64,000 bases of DNA from Pseudoalteromonas rubra (GCF_005886805.2 NZ_CP045429.1:2946501-3010500); one strand, 5' to 3'. Numbered from the stretch's first letter, positions 35,666-45,092 are shown. The notes: a model not told the origin generated them from the sequence alone. Numbers and translations are program-made.

Positions 35666-36280
35666 ATGAACTGTAAAACCACACTTTTAAAGCTAACTCC
35701 TTTGGTTGTTGCATGCAGCTTAGCCATCACTGGCTGCTCCTCGACAAAAGTACAAAGAGTAGATGCAAATCAAGAGGTTGCCCTTTCTGACAAGTGGAAC
35801 GGCAAGGACTCGCAACTGGTTGCAGAGGCCATGATCAACGATATGTTGAGCTTTCCATGGGTTAACGATCACTTACAAAAAGAGGGCACGCGTCCTGCTA
35901 TTATAATCCAGTCAGTACGCAACAAATCACATCAGCATATCGCTGTTGATACCTTCCTGAATGACCTAAAGCGTTCAATATTACGCAGTGGTCAGGCGGA
36001 CTTTGTTGCGAACAAAGATGTTCGTCAGGAGATCCGAGACGAAAGAAAAGACCAGGAGCTAAATGCCAGCCTGAGTACACAGAATGAAATGGGCCAGGAA
36101 CAAGGCGCAGATTATGCGCTGTCAGGCACCATCAACTCTTTCGTTGATCAGCAAGGCGGTGATCGCGTGACTTTCTATCAGGTTGACCTGAGATTGATCG
36201 ATATGACCACAAACCGTGAGGTATGGAATGGACAGAAGAAAATTCAAAAACTGCAGGAGCGCTCGCGCTTTGGCTTCTAA
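35666..36280 (+). CDS. lpoB: Penicillin-binding protein activator LpoB
   Basis: A 204-residue outer-membrane lipoprotein; lipobox SLAITGCSST (Cys about 24). The mature domain is the LpoB/YcfM alpha+beta fold: LVAEAMINDMLSFPWVNDHLQKEGTRPAIIIQSVRNKSHQHIAVDTFLNDLKRSILRSGQADFVA. A later YALSGTINSFVDQQGGDRVTFYQVDLRLIDMTTNREVWNGQKKIQK is typical. LpoB activates the peptidoglycan synthase PBP1b by reaching across the periplasm. Compared with E. coli, the flexible linker after the lipobox is short. Its last bases overlap the TTG start of the next lipoprotein gene. Confidence 0.92.
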   Translation: MNCKTTLLKLTPLVVACSLAITGCSSTKVQRVDANQEVALSDKWNGKDSQLVAEAMINDMLSFPWVNDHLQKEGTRPAIIIQSVRNKSHQHIAVDTFLNDLKRSILRSGQADFVANKDVRQEIRDERKDQELNASLSTQNEMGQEQGADYALSGTINSFVDQQGGDRVTFYQVDLRLIDMTTNREVWNGQKKIQKLQERSRFGF

Positions 36281-37265
36281 CCCCTTGATCGCAACGCTGC
36301 TGAGTGTCGCTGTACTCAGCGGCTGTGGTGCAAACAACGCCAATCAGGCGCCTGTTGACAACAAACCGGTATGGATCTCCAACATGCCGAGTTCAAGCTA
36401 TATGGTTTATGGTGTTGGCAGCGCGCAAAACACCGGCGACTTGCAACAGGCAAAACTGGCAGCACAGGAATCAGCGCGACTGGCACTGGCTAAGCAATTG
36501 AATGTCACCATTTCAGCCAGTACCAGAATAGAGCAATCGGCCAGCGAAAAGTCGATGCAATTTCATGTCGATGAGCTAATTAACTCTCAGGTACCTGATA
36601 TTCATTTGCAAGGTGTAAAAATTGAAGATGAATACGTTAGTGCAGATCAGCAAACAGCCTTTGCACTGGCCGCTTTTAACCGCACCGAAGCCGCAATGCA
36701 AACAGAGCTAACCATACGGGCTCTGGATGAAGATATTGCAGCCTTCACAGTGGCTGCCAACGGCAGTAAATCACAACAACTGAAACAAGCCGTTGCACTC
36801 AAAGAGCTATTGGTAAAACGAAATAAGCAAAACCAATACCTTACCCAGCTTCAGGCTGCACCTCTGCCCTTGCCTGCATCTGTTCGTGACAAACAGCAAC
36901 AGGCCGATGCGCTTATCAACAGTATCAGCTTTAGTATTGAAAGCGATCACCAGGCACACCGTAAGGTTCGAGACATCCTGGCAAAAGCGCTCAGCTCTCA
37001 GGGGATCAAGGTCACCACAGGTGAGGCCGATTTTGCCCTTAAGTTCACCGTTGACTGGCAGGATATGAACAAAGCCGGTACCTTTTACAGTGTGGCAGAA
37101 AGCTACCTGGTGGTGATGGAAAATGGCGAAGAACAGGCGCACTTTAATACCAAAGTGAAGGCAGCGTCGAGCTACAAGGACACTGCTAAGAGTAATGCAA
37201 TGACCAAATTAGCTAACAAGTTGGGCACCCAGCTGGCGCAGTTTGTTGTTACAGGCAAGTCTTAG
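36270..37265 (+). CDS. LPP20-family lipoprotein downstream of lpoB, TTG start
   Basis: A 331-residue lipoprotein. I chose the TTG at 36270 (CAGGAG upstream) because it starts a normal lipoprotein signal peptide, MASNPLIATLLSVAVLSGC, and overlaps the lpoB stop by 11 bp. An ATG at 36216 would add 18 basic residues and a longer overlap. The N-terminal domain is LPP20-like (PVDNKPVWISNMPSSSYMVYGVGSAQNTGDLQQAKLAAQESARLALAKQLN) and the C-terminal part (from about 225) is a separate alpha/beta domain. It completes the COG3014-LpoB-LPP20 operon. Function unknown. Confidence 0.8.
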   Translation: MASNPLIATLLSVAVLSGCGANNANQAPVDNKPVWISNMPSSSYMVYGVGSAQNTGDLQQAKLAAQESARLALAKQLNVTISASTRIEQSASEKSMQFHVDELINSQVPDIHLQGVKIEDEYVSADQQTAFALAAFNRTEAAMQTELTIRALDEDIAAFTVAANGSKSQQLKQAVALKELLVKRNKQNQYLTQLQAAPLPLPASVRDKQQQADALINSISFSIESDHQAHRKVRDILAKALSSQGIKVTTGEADFALKFTVDWQDMNKAGTFYSVAESYLVVMENGEEQAHFNTKVKAASSYKDTAKSNAMTKLANKLGTQLAQFVVTGKS

Positions 37266-37294
37266 ACGTACCAAAGCACATATTTAACTGACAT

Positions 37295-37326
37295 AAAAAG
37301 GGGCTAACACATGTTAGCCCCTTTTT
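37295..37326. terminator. Bidirectional terminator between the LPP20 gene and yejK
   Basis: GGGGCTAACA-CA-TGTTAGCCCC stem (37300-37321) flanked by AAAAA and TTTTT. It serves the lipoprotein operon on the plus strand and yejK on the minus strand, both ending within 40 bp. Confidence 0.92.
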
Positions 37327-37328
37327 AT

Positions 37329-38345
37329 TTACTCACTTTCTTCCTGGTAGAACTTTTCTAGCTGATCTTTGAGGTTTGGCGGCACGCCTTTAATCGTCAA
37401 AGTATCGCTTTGCGGATCATACAGCACACGCTCTCCCAGATGCTTGCGCTCAAACCCAACACTCACACCGCCACCCAGACCTGAAAATTTGACCATAGTC
37501 GTGACGGTTTTTTTATCGAGCGGGAATGACTCTTCCAGTTCATAACCTTGTTGCTTATAAAAGTCTTCAAACTGCACATCGGATGATTTAGATACGGTAT
37601 CAGACAAAGACTCGACATCTGCATCTTCGCCACTATTAATACAGTCATTACAATAATCAAAGACTTCTTTGCGAATTGCATCTTTCTCATCTTTACCAAA
37701 CTGCTGCTCGGCCAGATAGTCTTCCACGGCATGTAACATAGTTTGCGACTGCTGCTTAGGGTCGATACCTTCAGCACAGCCCAGAAAATCAAGAAAGAAG
37801 TCGGCTACTTTTCTGCCAGCTCGGCCTTTAATGAAAGAAATATATCTATTTTCATCTGCCTGCGTATCCCACGCAGTTAAGTCGATGCGCGCTGCAAGCT
37901 GCATACGTGAGATATCCAAGTGCCTCGACGCAGCCAGGTCCAGATCAGACGTAATGGAATAGTGTTCTTTAATATTAATCATGGCTATCAGCAAGTAATC
38001 GCTGGCAACGTACTGATAATGACAGAACACCAGATAACCAGTCTCGTTGAACGCATATTTGTTCAACTCTTCTTTCAGAACTTCTGTTGCCTGCTGCGTT
38101 AGATGCCAAAATGCCAGCTCATTATTGCGGTAGCTTTGCATTGCCGACGCGACGCGACTATCTTTGTCAGGATCGAAGGCACAAAAGCCTTTTCCAGGTT
38201 TGCCATTATAAGCATGGTGGAGCTGCTCTATGAAAACTGCTACCCGGTCGTTAACCTGCATCTCATCATCACGCAAATGAATTTGTGTTTCTTCGTCTTG
38301 CTTGTCGACATAGTGTACAACAAGCTTGTTCACCTCAATGCTCAT
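37329..38345 (-). CDS. yejK: Nucleoid-associated protein YejK (NdpA)
   Basis: A 338-residue protein beginning MSIEVNKLVVHYVDKQ, the family start. This ATG lies 40 codons into the longest frame, whose upstream part overlaps the divergent yejL region and lacks sense. Family features include DFFLDFLGCAEGIDPKQQSQTMLHAVEDYLAEQ and the C-terminal VKFSGLGGGVSVGFERKHLGERVLYDPQSDTLTIKGVPPNLKDQLEKF. YejK is found with the nucleoid in E. coli and has been linked to topoisomerase IV function; its precise role is unsettled. It is divergent from yejL-yejM, the conserved arrangement. Confidence 0.95.
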   Translation of the reverse strand: MSIEVNKLVVHYVDKQDEETQIHLRDDEMQVNDRVAVFIEQLHHAYNGKPGKGFCAFDPDKDSRVASAMQSYRNNELAFWHLTQQATEVLKEELNKYAFNETGYLVFCHYQYVASDYLLIAMINIKEHYSITSDLDLAASRHLDISRMQLAARIDLTAWDTQADENRYISFIKGRAGRKVADFFLDFLGCAEGIDPKQQSQTMLHAVEDYLAEQQFGKDEKDAIRKEVFDYCNDCINSGEDADVESLSDTVSKSSDVQFEDFYKQQGYELEESFPLDKKTVTTMVKFSGLGGGVSVGFERKHLGERVLYDPQSDTLTIKGVPPNLKDQLEKFYQEESE

Positions 38346-38411
38346 CTTTGTTTTTAACGCCTCTGGTGTTAGAATAGAAAGAATTATAACTCTTTTTATT
38401 TGAACCAACCG

Positions 38412-38624
38412 ATGCCTATCCAGTCTAAATATTCCAACGAACAAGTAGAACAAATTGTCGACCAACTGTTAAACGTACTGACAGAGAATCAGGCAACCGT
38501 TGATTTAAGCTTAATGTGTTTGGGAAATTCTATCACGCACATCATCAAAGAGCATGTACCGGAACAGAAAAGACAAGCGGTTGCTGAAAATTTTGCCAAG
38601 GCGTTGACCCAGTCGGTAAAGTAA
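38412..38624 (+). CDS. yejL: DUF1414 small protein YejL
   Basis: A 70-residue helical protein with the family pattern [45 protein letters not shown]. It closely parallels E. coli YejL (75 residues), lacking only the acidic tail. Start at ATG 38412. It sits between yejK (divergent) and the yejM-like gene (4 bp after its stop). Function unknown. Confidence 0.92.
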   Translation: MPIQSKYSNEQVEQIVDQLLNVLTENQATVDLSLMCLGNSITHIIKEHVPEQKRQAVAENFAKALTQSVK

Positions 38625-38628
38625 CTGA

Positions 38629-40125
38629 ATGAACCTTTCTTCGCACAGCCCTTTTTCGTCAAAGGCCAGTCAGCTCTTGAGCTGGGGGCATTGGTTTACC
38701 TTTGCCAACATCGGCTTAGTATTAGCCATTACTTTAAGCTATCTGGCCGCTGACAAAGCACCGACAACGGTACTTGGCTGGCTATATATGCTGGTGACCT
38801 GGCTCAGCCACACCAGTTTTATTACCTTTTGTGTATTTGTACTGAGTATATTCCCACTCAGTCTGATATTCCCCTATCCAAGGCACATTCGAGGAATGGC
38901 CGCCTGTATTGCAACCTTAGGTATCACGGTACTGGGTGTTGATGCATTTGTCTATTTCCAGCTTGGCTACCACTTGAACCTTCAGGCACTGCCTGAAATT
39001 CTTTCCTTGTTTTGGAAGACTATCAGTAGCTCCCCTGCCGTCAATAGCCTGATTGTGCTTGCAATGATTGCTGCTATTTTAGGGTTTGAACTGATTGTCG
39101 GCAATCATGCATGGCGTCACCTTGAGCGGTTAAAGAGTTACTCCTTTCCTAAAGTCGCCAGCACGATATTGGTCACTTGCTTTGCAAGCAGTCACATTAT
39201 GCATATCTGGGCAGATGCAAATAGCTACTTCGACATCACAATGCAGGATAACGTACTGCCATTATCTTATCCAACCACAGCCAAAACACTCCTTGCCAGA
39301 CACGAGCTACTCGATATGCAAGAATATAACCAGGCAAGATCGCTGAATGTCGGGCCCAACGAAGTAAACTATCATCCACCAGCGTCACTGACATCGTGTC
39401 CGGCTCAGGATGCTCCAGTCAACCTGAGCATAGTAAAAACACTGTCGGAGCAAACTGAAAGTCAGCTAATACAACTTGGCTGGCATGGTTCAGAGCAGCT
39501 GCTGGCCCCAACGTTGAGTGAGGATTTCAGGTTTAATCTGCTGTATGGTCTTCCTGCTTACTACAAACAGTCTTTAATGGAAAGTAAAGCTCCGCCAGTT
39601 TGGTCAAACCGCCTGTCTTTGTCGGTCTCTGGACTGCCCAAATTCGATTACATTAACACTGTCGAAAATGCGGATGTACGGGTGTCATATAGTGACCAAA
39701 GCCCACTTATTACAGAGCAAACACCACCGACTATCCTCATAGTCGAGCCAAACAGCTCAGATATAGTGACCACAACCCGCTTTTATACCAATATCCCAGC
39801 GTTTTCAGGACATACCGGGCTAATTCAGGTCAGCGATGTCATGACAACCATTGCGTCAGAGCATTTCCAGTGCAGTACACTCGCAACAGCAAGTATGCTG
39901 GGCAATAATGTTGCCACGGACACACTCAATGAAGGGGTAAACTATTCTCGTGGTGTGTTAGTTGCTTACAAGAAAGACCGTATTACACTGATAGCACAGG
40001 ACGGGAGCTATAAACAGATTTCTGCAAAAGAAGGCTTTACTCTAGATCAAAAACTGGATGTCCCCTTTCTAATTCAGAGTATTAAGCGACTCAAACAGTT
40101 CAATCAGACGCCTGCTGTAAAGTAA
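38629..40125 (+). CDS. yejM: Shortened YejM/PbgA-type inner-membrane protein
   Basis: A 498-residue protein. The first ~200 residues match the DUF3413 membrane domain of YejM/PbgA (five hydrophobic helices, start LLSWGHWFTFANIGLVLAITLSYL, then FPYPRHIRGMAACIATLG and DITMQDNVLPLSYPTTAKTLL). The periplasmic part is the alkaline-phosphatase/sulfatase-like region but is about 90 residues shorter than in E. coli (586 residues). Recognisable pieces remain: FRFNLLYGLPAYYKQSLMESKAPPV and FSGHTGLIQVSDVMTTIASEHFQCSTLA. YejM controls lipopolysaccharide synthesis through LapB/FtsH. The middle of the sulfatase fold appears lost. Confidence 0.82.
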   Translation: MNLSSHSPFSSKASQLLSWGHWFTFANIGLVLAITLSYLAADKAPTTVLGWLYMLVTWLSHTSFITFCVFVLSIFPLSLIFPYPRHIRGMAACIATLGITVLGVDAFVYFQLGYHLNLQALPEILSLFWKTISSSPAVNSLIVLAMIAAILGFELIVGNHAWRHLERLKSYSFPKVASTILVTCFASSHIMHIWADANSYFDITMQDNVLPLSYPTTAKTLLARHELLDMQEYNQARSLNVGPNEVNYHPPASLTSCPAQDAPVNLSIVKTLSEQTESQLIQLGWHGSEQLLAPTLSEDFRFNLLYGLPAYYKQSLMESKAPPVWSNRLSLSVSGLPKFDYINTVENADVRVSYSDQSPLITEQTPPTILIVEPNSSDIVTTTRFYTNIPAFSGHTGLIQVSDVMTTIASEHFQCSTLATASMLGNNVATDTLNEGVNYSRGVLVAYKKDRITLIAQDGSYKQISAKEGFTLDQKLDVPFLIQSIKRLKQFNQTPAVK

Positions 40126-40208
40126 CATGGCGTCTGCCACAACACTTGCGATATCGAACAATTTTACTATCTTGAAATGTAAATATAGATTTCAGGGAAG
40201 CACACGCT

Positions 40209-40682
40209 ATGAAGATATTGATCATCATGTTTTGGCTGTTATTGCCTATGCTAAGCCAGGCAAAAACAACCTTCAGTTACTACAAATGTGTCACCGATAA
40301 GGCGGTTGTTTACAGCCAGCATCCGTGCGCAGCCAATGCTGAACAACATACTTTAAGCCACTCAGATCCACAAGCACCAGCCCCCACTGGCCAGCATACC
40401 AAAACCTTGAACAATATTGAGCGGCAGCAGCTGGTCCTGCGGTTAAAAAAGACACTTAGAGCCAAAAAACATCAGGCAGCAATCTTAGGTAGAAAACGAG
40501 ACGAAGCCACCCGAGATGAGCAGCGGCGCATTTCGCGTATGATGGAAAAAAATGAGAGAGCAAAAACACTTAAAGATGTAAAGCGCAACATCAAATCGAT
40601 CAATACAGCTTACCTCAAGGAAGTTAAGCTGCTGAACAAAGAGATAGCGAGCTTGGAAAAACGCCTTAAACGACTTGAATAA
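40209..40682 (+). CDS. Small secreted DUF4124-like protein with coiled coil
   Basis: A 157-residue protein. Signal peptide of about 18 residues (MLSQA end). A short DUF4124-type segment follows (FSYYKCVTDKAVVYSQHPCAANAEQHTL), with two cysteines likely forming a disulfide. A Pro/Gly/Thr linker leads to a highly charged coiled coil to the end (VLRLKKTLRAKKHQAAILGRKRDEATRDEQRR). AGGGAAGCACACGCT precedes the ATG. It lies alone between the yejM-like gene and aceK. Function unknown. Confidence 0.72.
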   Translation: MKILIIMFWLLLPMLSQAKTTFSYYKCVTDKAVVYSQHPCAANAEQHTLSHSDPQAPAPTGQHTKTLNNIERQQLVLRLKKTLRAKKHQAAILGRKRDEATRDEQRRISRMMEKNERAKTLKDVKRNIKSINTAYLKEVKLLNKEIASLEKRLKRLE

Positions 40683-40796
40683 ACGCCCTTATTTCAAGAC
40701 AAGCGCTCTAGAGCGTGGCGCATAACGGATGACCTAAATACAAACTTGAGAGACTGGCACTTGTGCGCTAAAGTAACTCGCAGATTAGGAGGTCCG

Positions 40797-42521
40797 ATGA
40801 GTTACCAGGTTCAAATAATTACAGAGCAAATTCTTTCCGGTTTTCACGCTCACTACGCGTTATTTCAACAAATAACGGCGCGCGCTCCCCAAGCATTTGC
40901 ACAGCAAAGATGGGGAGAAATCGAGCAAATAAGCAAGCAACGGATAACTCTGTATGACGTTCGTGTTAATGACACCGTCACAGCTCTGAAGCGTCAAACA
41001 TCACAGGATACGCCTGATGAAGCGTTATGGCACCAGGTCAAACAACATTACGCTGAACTCCTTTCTTTTCATCCCCAGGCAGAGCTGGCAGAGACTTTTT
41101 TTAACTCTGTTTTCTGTCGCCTGTTTCATCGGCGCTACTACAAAAATGACTTTATTTTTGTGGAAACAACGTTAACAAAGCCAACCACCTTGCCGATAGA
41201 AGCGGAATTTCGCAGCTATTTCCCGGTCATCTCTGGGTTAAAGCCCACTATTCGCAATATGATTTCACACATGGACTTGCAGTGCGGTTTTCGCGATCTG
41301 GAACAGGATATCAGAATGCTGGTCAAAGCGTTTATCAAACAAGCACCAAGCACTCACCATAGCCATCATGGACTGCGCTTTGATATTCTCACAGCCCCCT
41401 TTTATCGTAATAAAGGCGCTTATATCGTAGGCCGGGTGGTATCCAAATCGGGTGTCCAACCTTTTATTATCGCCCTTTTACATCACCCTCAGGGCGGCCT
41501 GTACATCGATGCGCTGTTAACTAAAAGTGCGCAAATGCGGATTATTTTTGGGTTTGCCCGAGCGTATTTCCTGGTAGAAACTCATGCCCCTTCAGCTATG
41601 GTGGGCTTTTTACAACAGCTGATGCCGAATAAAACAACAGCAGAGCTTTACAACGCCATCGGATTTCATAAACAAGGGAAAACTGAATTCTACCGTGATT
41701 TTCTGTTTCACTTACAACACAGCGAAGACGTGTTCACCATAGCGCCAGGTACACCGGGTATGGTTATGATGGTGTTTACGTTACCTAATTTTCCTTTTGT
41801 CTTTAAAGTGATTAAAGATGTTTTTGCCGAAAGTAAACCGTTTGGCAGAGATACGGTGCTGGCGCGCTATCAACTGGTGAAAAGCCACGACCGTGTTGGC
41901 CGTATGGCTGACACCATCGAGTATTCTGAAGTCGTTATTCCCAAGCGAAAGTTCTCTCCATCACTTCTGGATACGCTCAAAGCCACAATCAGTAACAGTG
42001 TGCGAGACGAAGGGGATTATCTGGTGATCAAGCACCTGTACATTGAACGCCGAATGACACCGCTGAATCTCTTTTTGCAAACCGCCGATGAGCCAACCGC
42101 TTACAAAGTCATCGAAGATTATGGCCACGCTATCAAAGAGATGCTCAGCGTAAATATTTTTCCGGGCGATATGCTGCTCAAGAACTTTGGGGTCACCAAG
42201 CACCATAGGGTTATATTTTACGATTATGATGAGGTGCAATATCTTACTGACATGAACTTCCGGCCCATGCCCAGCCCATCTTTGGAAGACCTATATAGTG
42301 GTGTGGCCGAGCCCTCGGCAGCACCAAACGACGTATTTCCACAACAGTTATGTACATTTGTACTCACAGACCCTAAACTCAGAGCGGTGTTTGAACAGTC
42401 GCACGAAGCCTTATTGAAGGTGGAATACTGGCAACAGGCGCAACGGGATATACAGGCTCACGTGGTTAAGCAAGTCTATCCTTACCCGGCCTCACAACGC
42501 TTCTATCGACATATAAAATAA
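40797..42521 (+). CDS. aceK: Isocitrate dehydrogenase kinase/phosphatase AceK
   Basis: A 574-residue bifunctional enzyme that phosphorylates and dephosphorylates isocitrate dehydrogenase and so directs carbon between the TCA cycle and the glyoxylate shunt. The regulatory N-terminal half has RLFHRRYYKNDFIFVE and RSYFPVISGLKPTIRNMISHM. The kinase part has the ATP loop region APGTPGMVMMVFTLPNFPFVFKVIKD and the catalytic VNIFPGDMLLKNFGVTKHHRVIFYDYDEVQYLTDMNFR. ATG 40797 follows AGGAGGTCCG. In enterics aceK follows aceBA; here no glyoxylate gene is adjacent. Confidence 0.97.
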   Translation: MSYQVQIITEQILSGFHAHYALFQQITARAPQAFAQQRWGEIEQISKQRITLYDVRVNDTVTALKRQTSQDTPDEALWHQVKQHYAELLSFHPQAELAETFFNSVFCRLFHRRYYKNDFIFVETTLTKPTTLPIEAEFRSYFPVISGLKPTIRNMISHMDLQCGFRDLEQDIRMLVKAFIKQAPSTHHSHHGLRFDILTAPFYRNKGAYIVGRVVSKSGVQPFIIALLHHPQGGLYIDALLTKSAQMRIIFGFARAYFLVETHAPSAMVGFLQQLMPNKTTAELYNAIGFHKQGKTEFYRDFLFHLQHSEDVFTIAPGTPGMVMMVFTLPNFPFVFKVIKDVFAESKPFGRDTVLARYQLVKSHDRVGRMADTIEYSEVVIPKRKFSPSLLDTLKATISNSVRDEGDYLVIKHLYIERRMTPLNLFLQTADEPTAYKVIEDYGHAIKEMLSVNIFPGDMLLKNFGVTKHHRVIFYDYDEVQYLTDMNFRPMPSPSLEDLYSGVAEPSAAPNDVFPQQLCTFVLTDPKLRAVFEQSHEALLKVEYWQQAQRDIQAHVVKQVYPYPASQRFYRHIK

Positions 42522-42533
42522 CAAAGGAACACA

Positions 42534-43472
42534 GTGAACATAAGCAAAATTGACCTGAATCTACTGGTCTATCTCGATACGCTACTGCGAGAGTGCAACG
42601 TCACTCGTGCCGCAAACCAGCTAAGTATCACCCAGCCTGCGATGAGTAATGGCCTGAAGCGGCTTCGCAACTTGTTTAATGATCCAATCCTTGTACGCAC
42701 CAGTGAGGGCATGGTTCCGACTGAGCGCGCACTGGAGCTCCAGCCAGTGATCCGCGGTATTTTAATGACGCTGGAAGAAACTCTCGCACCCAATCGTGAG
42801 TTTGAACCTGGGCAGAGCAAACGCGTATTTCGCATTATGGCAAGCGATTATGCAGCCAGCACTTTAGCACCTAAGCTATTGAATAAGTTGCATATGGAGG
42901 CCCCAGATACGACTCTCGATATCCTGACGCCCAGTGATGTAACCTTTCATGACGTGGAAAATGGTAAAGTCGATATGGCAATTAACCGCTTTGAAAACTT
43001 ACCTCAATCATTTCATCATAAGCGGATCTGGAAAGACAGTTTTTGCTGCCTGATTAAGTCAGACAACCCTATCAGAACGCACTTTAATCTGGATGCCTAC
43101 TTAAAAGCTCGGCATATTTGGGTTAGCAAAACGGGCTTTGGTGTAGGGGTAGGCATGGACCCGGCTGATGTGCAAAAGCTGGGTTGGGTTGACGAAGCAT
43201 TGGCTCACTTTGGCAAGCACAGGAACATTGCCACATTTACACGTAATTACCATGTCGCAATTCACCTGGCAAAAGAGCAAAATCTCATCGCAACCTTGCC
43301 ATCAAAAGCGGCAAACATATATAGCGATGATCCGAATTTGGCTATTTTAGAACCTCCGTTTCCTATCCCCCCCTTCGAGTTGGATATGATCTGGAGTCCG
43401 TTATTGCATCGCGACGCCAGTCATATCTGGCTTAGACAAAAAATCGCTGAGGTAGCGGAAGCCCTGAAATAA
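42534..43472 (+). CDS. LysR-family transcriptional regulator
   Basis: A 312-residue protein with GTG start (AAAGGAACACA before it), 12 bp after aceK, so probably co-transcribed. The N-terminal winged helix is LNLLVYLDTLLRECNVTRAANQLSITQPAMSNGLKRLRNLFNDPILVRTSEGMVPTERA. The effector domain begins about residue 95 (RVFRIMASDYAASTLAPKLL). The PILVRT and MVPTERA pattern belongs to the NodD/LeuO-like branch rather than the CysB/IlvY branch. Effector and targets unknown; a role beside AceK in carbon control is only a guess from position. Confidence 0.9.
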   Translation: MNISKIDLNLLVYLDTLLRECNVTRAANQLSITQPAMSNGLKRLRNLFNDPILVRTSEGMVPTERALELQPVIRGILMTLEETLAPNREFEPGQSKRVFRIMASDYAASTLAPKLLNKLHMEAPDTTLDILTPSDVTFHDVENGKVDMAINRFENLPQSFHHKRIWKDSFCCLIKSDNPIRTHFNLDAYLKARHIWVSKTGFGVGVGMDPADVQKLGWVDEALAHFGKHRNIATFTRNYHVAIHLAKEQNLIATLPSKAANIYSDDPNLAILEPPFPIPPFELDMIWSPLLHRDASHIWLRQKIAEVAEALK

Positions 43473-43487
43473 CATCTACAGGTGCTC

Positions 43488-43513
43488 AGATATAGGGTGG
43501 ATGCCCTATATCT
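43488..43513. terminator. Hairpin at the LysR/TerB-like convergent ends
   Basis: AGATATAGGG/CCCTATATCT stem with a 6-nt loop. The right arm includes the stop codon of the minus-strand TerB-like gene. AT-rich stem without a long T-tract, so termination strength is uncertain. Confidence 0.5.
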
Positions 43514-43898
43514 CGCTTTCTAACATGGCCAAAGCACGTTTCTCACTGTCACACACTTCCCCATTCGCTTCACTGATCCGGTGCGCAATTGACACCGCAA
43601 GTTCGCGCATGGGTTTATCAACAATATGACTCAATCTATGCTGGATAAAGCACTCTGTTTCTTCCTGCTTAATCGCAATTAGGCACTTGCCCAGCGCATC
43701 ATCCATGTAATCTTGCAACGTAATAGCCGAATTCCAATGTAATGTATTCGCCCAGTCCCGGACAATGTCCATTTCTTCGGTTTCTATTTTTTCATCAATG
43801 CAAACAAATAACAAAGCAATATCCAACAAGGATTCTTTTTGCAATTGCTCCACACAGATACCCATGTCAAAGTGGTTCAACAGTTGTTCAAATTTCAT
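43506..43898 (-). CDS. TerB-like helical protein
   Basis: A 130-residue all-alpha acidic protein. I chose ATG 43898 (AAGGAACTAAG before it), 15 codons inside the longer frame. The segment QKESLLDIALLFVCIDEKIETEEMDIVRDWANTLHW, with a paired acidic motif at the end of helix two, and the repeat-like VSIAHRISEANGEVCDSEKRALAML resemble the TerB/DjlA-type domain that binds metal at the membrane. No other tellurite-resistance gene is nearby. The identity is tentative. Confidence 0.6.
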   Translation of the reverse strand: MKFEQLLNHFDMGICVEQLQKESLLDIALLFVCIDEKIETEEMDIVRDWANTLHWNSAITLQDYMDDALGKCLIAIKQEETECFIQHRLSHIVDKPMRELAVSIAHRISEANGEVCDSEKRALAMLESEI

Positions 43899-44125
43899 CT
43901 TAGTTCCTTGTACTTGATATAACGCCAACCAACAGCCATGCACATAGGCTGGACTCAGTATCCTGCCTCCAGCTGGTGTGCCTGAATCTATGGAGGCGTA
44001 TGCCTTCTAGACAAACACACTCCACAGCATTCAAACATATTCTACAAACTCAAGGTTGTCACTTAAAAAATAGTCAATTAGTGGGCACTGAACTAGACTT
44101 GCCTTAATACACACAGGAAGTCATT

Positions 44126-44986
44126 ATGTCTTGCCTTAACCGCTTATACTTGAAACTGCTACTTATTTTAGGCCTTTCTTTTTCAACACACGCCCGAATT
44201 TCGATTTCAATCGAACAAGACATTTATGAATACGCTAAAGAAATACTGGCCGATCAATCCATTTCTGAATTCACGGAGGAGATATTCAACCACCCCAGGT
44301 GCCAACGTGATGTCGTCGAGTTTCTCATCGCACAACGCGCACTTTTGGAAGGAGGCTTCCAGCATACCTTTAGCTTCACCCTTGGAAACTATGATGCAAG
44401 AAACTTAAAACTGCTTGAATCAGGGTTGCTGCTGATGAGCTTTGACACTATCTGGCTGTCTCAGGCAAACACCATTGCTCAAAAGGTGTATATTTCTCCC
44501 CCTATCATTAACAAAGGGGCATACTTTGCGGGGATCTATACGTCAGCCTCTAACAAAACTCGATTACGGGAAAAAATTTCCACAGATCTCAGCCAAATAA
44601 GTATCGTGAGTAGTAAAGCATGGTTGGTTGATTGGGTTACGCTCACAGCGCTTGCACCTCAGCAATTACATCATGAAGATGACTGGATCACTATGGCCAA
44701 ACTGGTGAGCAATGGATGGGTAGATGCTATGTTGGTTTCCTTCAATAACACCCGGCCATTTTACTATGAAGGCCAGGGTTATCGGATAGAAGCCCTAGAG
44801 GGAGTTAAAGTCGCACTCCAGGACAGTCGACATTTCGTCGTATCCAGACTTCACCCGCAAGGAGAAGAGGCGTATAACGCACTAAAACGCGGCCTGACAA
44901 AATTAAAAGCAAAGAATTTCATCTATCAGTCTTATCGACACTGCGGCTTCATCAACCCTTTGGTGGATGATTGGCATACACTTTAA
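44126..44986 (+). CDS. Periplasmic solute-binding-like protein, hypothetical
   Basis: A 286-residue protein with signal peptide (about 1-23, ending THA) and a ribosome site AGGAAGTCATT. It is organised like a small two-lobe binding protein: VVEFLIAQRALLEGGFQHTFSFTLGNYDARNLKLLESGLLLMSFDTIW, a hinge at YISPPIINKGAYFAGIYT, and a second lobe MAKLVSNGWVDAMLVSFNNTRP. This resembles the divergent solo family-3 binding proteins frequent in Pseudoalteromonas. Two cysteines (about 59 and 274) could form a disulfide. No transporter genes adjacent. Function unknown. Confidence 0.65.
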   Translation: MSCLNRLYLKLLLILGLSFSTHARISISIEQDIYEYAKEILADQSISEFTEEIFNHPRCQRDVVEFLIAQRALLEGGFQHTFSFTLGNYDARNLKLLESGLLLMSFDTIWLSQANTIAQKVYISPPIINKGAYFAGIYTSASNKTRLREKISTDLSQISIVSSKAWLVDWVTLTALAPQQLHHEDDWITMAKLVSNGWVDAMLVSFNNTRPFYYEGQGYRIEALEGVKVALQDSRHFVVSRLHPQGEEAYNALKRGLTKLKAKNFIYQSYRHCGFINPLVDDWHTL

Positions 44987-45092
44987 CCCTAAAATCGCAA
45001 TTGTTAGTTTTAATTTGGGGTATTCATATTTCTTCCATTTTCTTCTCCTAAATTTCCTGCCTCTCGGGAATACGTCAAATTAGGAACAAGTA

